Source: Pseudevernia furfuracea
Lineage: Eukaryota; Ascomycota; Lecanoromycetes; Lecanorales; Parmeliaceae
Direction: 5' to 3'
Assembly: GCA_022315425.1 (NCBI GenBank)
Contig: JAIUPT010000033.1
Span: 558,001 to 622,000, forward strand
Length of the DNA stretch: 64,000 nt
The notes below the pieces were generated by a model. It was not told the origin of the DNA and did no database searches. It was given only the letters and a program-made list of their open reading frames with translations. Of this stretch, positions 60,516 through 64,000 are shown in pieces. The translations under genes were made by a program, and so were the position numbers. Within the stretch, counting starts at the first letter, position 1. Each line of letters begins with the position of its first letter.

Positions 60516-60686
60516 GTGTTCACGATTTCGTGTCGCGCAATATGTGCTGATCTGCTGTCATGTAGTGTGAAGCGACTCCTGGAGTATAGATACTCAACTT
60601 TGGAATTAAATTGGGACTCCAGCATTGCAATTGCCAGAATCGCCAAATTCCTCAACACCTTAAGAGCCCCGAAGACGCAAGACAAG

Positions 60687-62321
60687 ATGGTTGGATTAGG
60701 ACCTAGGCGCCAGCCATCCCGAAAGGGTTCGTTGTCCCTCTGGGTGAAGCATGCAGCTGGACACTGATGGAGTATGCGCGTAGGGTCTATGGCAGATGTC
60801 CCTGACGATCTTCTCGAACAGATCAAATACTTGGAGAACATATTCACTGTGGACCAGGCTAAGTTGAAAGAGGTGACCAGCCACTTCGTCAAGGAGCTGG
60901 AGAAGGGAAAGTCACCTGTCCTACTGCGCTGGTGACGACATCCCTAACACCTACCAGGCCTCAGCGTCAAGGGTGGTAGCATTGTCAGTAGAGCGAAGTA
61001 TCAGAGGCCACCTACAAAATACTAACTTACACGATAGCCGATGAATCCAACCTGGGTCATGGATTTTCCTGATGGCTATGAGACTGGAACGTTCCTTGCC
61101 CTTGACATGGGCGGAACCAACTTGCGTGTCTGCGAGATCATATTACTTGAAGAAAAGGGGGAGTTCGACATAATCCAGTCAAAATATCGCATGCCAGAGG
61201 AATTGAAAAGGGGAAAATCTGAAGAGCTGTGGGAGTACATTGCGGATTGTATCCAACAATTCATTGAATATCACCATGAAGTTGAGGACCTGGAAAAGCT
61301 CGACAAAATCCCTCTTGGTTTCACGTTCTCGTTTCCAGCCACCCAAAATTACATAGACAATGGCATTCTCCAGCGCTGGACAAAAGGATTCGATATCTCT
61401 GGTGTCGAGGGGAAAGATGTCGCCCCCCTCTTTGAAGCTGCCCTTGCCAAACGAAAACTCCCCATCAGACTCAGCGCCTTGATCAATGACACCACGGGAA
61501 CCCTGATTGCCTCAGCTTATACCGACGACACCATGAGAATTGGCTGCATCTTCGGCACCGGGTGCAATGCTGCCTATATGGAAAATTGCGGTTCCGTACC
61601 CAAAATAGCCAGCTACAACCTACCCCCTGATATGCCTATCGCGATCAACTGCGAGTATGGCGCATTCGACAACGAGCACGTAGTCCTCCCTCGCACACCT
61701 TATGATGTCGTTATCGACAACGACTCGCCCCGGCCCGGCCAGCAAGCTTTCGAGAAGATGATAGCAGGCCTGTATCTTGGCGAATTGTTCCGTCTTGTGC
61801 TCGTAGATCTGCACGACAACAAGAGCTGCAAAGTCTTTCAAGGGCAGGATATCAGCAAGCTGCGGAAAGCGTACACTCTTGATTCTTCCTTCCTCTCCAT
61901 GATCGAAGAGGATCCTTTCGAGAATTTGTCAGAAACCGGTGATCTCTTTCACAGAGAGCTGGGCATCAAAACAAACAAACCCGAGCTTGAGCTCTGCCGC
62001 CGCCTTGCCGAACTGATTGGCACTCGCGCTGCCCGCCTCTCAGCCTGTGGTGTCGCAGCTATCTGCAAGAAGAAGAACATAGAGACTTGTCATGTTGGCG
62101 CCGATGGCAGTGTGTTCAACAAATATCCTCACTTCAAAGCTAGAGGAGCGGTAGCACTGAGAGAAATATTGGACTGGAAGAAGGGTGAGAAGGATCCCAT
62201 AAGTATTTTGGCTGCAGAGGACGGGAGCGGCGTGGGGGCGGCGTTGATTGCCGCCTTGACGATCAAGAGGGTCAAGGCTGGCAACCTTGCAGGGATAAGA
62301 AATGTGGAGGGGATGGTCTAG
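60687..62321 (+). CDS. hxk: Hexokinase (intron 2 donor reads GA)
   Basis: Predicted CDS join(60687..60726, 60784..60906, 60958..60983, 61038..62321), 490 aa, the usual fungal hexokinase length. It phosphorylates glucose and fructose at C6 with ATP. Exons 1-2 give the typical start MVGLGPRRQPSRKGSMADVP. Phosphate loop LDMGGTNLR is at about 85-93. The hexokinase signature LGFTFSFPATQNYIDNG starts at about 156. Catalytic Asp214 is in LINDTTGTL. IFGTGCNAAYMEN, NCEYGAFDNEHVVLPRT and GADGSVFNKYPHFKARG follow. Frame and homology require intron 2 to be 60907-60957, with branch CTAAC and acceptor CCAG, but its donor is GAAAGT instead of GT. Intron 3 (54 nt) uses GTCAGT. The gene is either spliced through an unusual GA-AG intron, mutated, or carries a sequence error. 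Coding sequence is otherwise intact. Confidence 0.88.
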
Positions 62322-62465
62322 ATACTGAATGACATACCATAAAGCGGAAACAGGCTTGGTCCTTCGAAATGCGGCAACGTCAGTGACTATTTAAGGGAAA
62401 AATGCTCCGCCCCTCTCGAGCAATGATGGGACAACTCATGATCTGATTTCCACTGCAACCAGAAG

Positions 62466-64000
62466 CTAATTGCGAATCTCCCACAGCCTAATCTTGCCTT
62501 GCTCATTTGCCACGGCCAGCATCTCGGAAGTAGCCGACCAAGCAATAGCGGTGATCCTTCCAAGCGGTGTCGAACTCGTAGGCCAATTTCGATACACAGT
62601 ACAGCTTGGCAGGTGAATCAACCTCAATGCATCTCTCTTCCATCGACTAGCCATGCACAAAAGTTGTCCGTCTTGCGAGAATTCCAAATGTGAAGTTGGC
62701 GTTGTTAATTGGTCGAACACCCTCACTGGTTTTGGCCGCGCAGGCACGCTTTCTGCACTCCATTTCCGTCGATCATAGACGTTGACAATACCACTTGAGC
62801 TGCCGACTGCCACCCATCTGTCGTTGCCCAGCGCCTTGAGACCCTCTCCACGTCCTCCCAATCCCACGACTGTAATTCCCACAGCACCTTCGTCTATCCA
62901 CCTCGCAATAGCTCGTCTTTGTCGTCCGTCCCACTCGACGACTTCGCCTCCTTTACCAACGACCACCAAGCCCTCACCGTCTCCCCACCAATCAAAATCT
63001 GCAACTCCGCCTTTGCCTTCCACCCTCACCTCTGCAATCCACTGGCAACTGTTTGCATCGAGAACGTTTATCGTGCCACCACCTTTTCGGCCAGAGCCCA
63101 CAAAACCTACCCAACGGCCACACGGGCTCAGCTTGAAGCGCTCCATACTGCGCTGTACCTCGCCATGCCCAATCACCCGCGACACCTTCTCTACCTTTCC
63201 AGTTTCCAGATCCCAGGTATGGAAATAGCGGCGACGGCCAGAAAGGAATACTTTGTTGCCAGCTGGGGGTTGGAAAAGAGAAGTTGTGAGAGCAGTGGAG
63301 CTTAGGTGTAGAGTCGTGAGCACCGGGTTTGGATTTGGAGGATGCGGAGAGATATGGTGGAGGAAGAGTGTAGAGGAGGGCCCGGAAGAAAGCAGGAGAG
63401 AATGAACGGGGTGAAAGGCGAGATTGGTTATGGCGGACTAGGAGCCGAGAGACGTTAGCAACGACAGAAAAAGAGAAGAAGAGGAAACAAGTCTTACAGG
63501 TTGGGCAGTGCCGACATCTTTGGTACGATGGATGTCGATGACTTCTGGGCGGAGCTTTCTGCGAATATCGGAGCCTGTAGATGTAAGTTGAGTAAGACTA
63601 TGGGTGCTCTGTAAAAGCTTGGCGAGTGGTTGGGTGGATAGGTCGTGAGATCCGACAGACATGTCGTCCGCCGAATCATTGGCTTCGGAGCTTTCTGAAG
63701 CACTTGACGCTTTCCTTCGTTTTTTGGAAGCTACTCTTTTTGCGGCAGAGGGATTTGTCCAGTCTGGTACCGGGTGTAATCGCTCGAATTGGCGTCCTAG
63801 TCGTTTACTGTACTCCTTCCCGTTGACCAGATCTTCAGATTGAGTAATCCGGAGTTTCCGCAGTCTAGGGTTGGAGGCCAGGGAGACGACGATACGTTCA
63901 TCGTCGCTATCAACCCATGCTGCGGCGTTGCCGTCGTCTGACAACGTCGTGTCTTGGTTTGATTTTGATTGAGGTAAAAGGTCTGGGACATTCACGACGG
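62466..64000 (-). CDS. UTP18: U3 snoRNP protein UTP18, 5' end beyond window
   Basis: Partial CDS complement(62466..63437, 63498..64000), at least 490 residues; the frame runs off the right edge, so the N-terminus and start are missing. UTP18 is a WD40 subunit of the SSU processome in the nucleolus (UTPB module), needed for 18S rRNA maturation. Motifs: AAWVDSDDERIVVSLASNPR and GKEYSKRLGRQFERLHPVP, both typical of UTP18. After the 60-nt intron come WD40 blades (SAITNLAFHPVHSLLLSSG, GRRRYFHTWDLETGKVEKV, IVNVYDRRKWS), finishing ITAIAWSATSEMLAVANEQG and IRLWEIRN. Convergent with hexokinase with only 144 bp between stop codons. Confidence 0.9.

Larger units (their letters stand above)
59551..60686. 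other. Divergent region between CSC1-like gene and hexokinase
   Basis: Over 1.1 kb with two promoters, an 8-bp and a 9-bp tandem repeat and no supported gene. Minus-strand frames near 60455-60892 are antisense shadows of the hexokinase exons and leader. Confidence 0.45.

Noticed and set aside
60455..60892. 145-codon minus-strand frame
   Set aside because: Antisense to hexokinase exons 1-2 and their leader, which have strong family support on the plus strand.
1..64000. Secondary-metabolite cluster, tRNA genes, CRISPR arrays or intact transposons
   Set aside because: No synthase, transposase, reverse transcriptase, tRNA-like fold with a GGTTCGAATC-type arm, or spaced direct-repeat array was found by eye.

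Overview
The window is chromosomal DNA of a filamentous ascomycete (Pezizomycotina). The signs are short spliceosomal introns (mostly 42-71 nt, GTRAGT donors, CTRAC/CTGAC branch points), a giant leashin-type Woronin-body tether, an ApsA/Num1-like cortical protein, a fungal flotillin and fungal-type housekeeping genes on both strands. Leotiomycetes is my best guess from the look of the proteins, but that is inference. There are no operons. I saw no rRNA, tRNA, CRISPR array or virus-like gene.

Layout: a gene-poor left end (1-7 kb) holds a broken acyl-CoA synthetase pseudogene and a HAD-family dehalogenase-like gene with a GC-AG intron. From 7 to 20.8 kb lie an ApsA/Num1-like PH-domain protein, a small secreted Gly/Ser/Thr-rich protein, an unresolved locus, a GPI-anchored CCG-6-like wall protein, a flotillin and a small unknown gene. 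From 21.9 to 30 kb lie CstF-64/RNA15, prohibitin-2, a HAM1/DUF4449-like protein and a malic enzyme. From 30.6 to 46.4 kb a single gene encodes a repeat-rich protein of about 5250 residues (leashin). From 47.5 to 64 kb follow a Cys/His-rich unknown, a Mep/Amt ammonium transporter, glutamate decarboxylase, a CSC1/TMEM63-type channel, a hexokinase and the 3' part of UTP18.

The most interesting content is a family of near-identical introns. Eleven introns in four loci (acyl-CoA synthetase pseudogene, flotillin, prohibitin-2, glutamate decarboxylase) share one sequence plan: donor, TTTTCGGAG-like 5' terminal repeat, central ACATGTC core with a small hairpin, and a CTGACTCCGAAA-like 3' terminal repeat that carries the branch point, then the acceptor. 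Most are 136-157 nt, several exactly 146. All lie in sense orientation inside coding regions, and I saw none between genes. This is what introner-like elements (mobile introns) look like. Two subfamilies and one internally deleted 71-nt copy are visible. Other introns of the same genes, and all introns of the other genes, are ordinary.

The genes are mostly unrelated housekeeping functions: carbon and nitrogen metabolism (hexokinase, malic enzyme, glutamate decarboxylase, ammonium uptake), mitochondrial and membrane scaffolds (prohibitin-2, flotillin), RNA processing (CstF-64, UTP18) and fungal cell architecture (leashin, ApsA-like, wall protein). Exon joins were worked out by hand from splice signals, reading-frame continuity and recalled family sequence; they are not transcript-verified.
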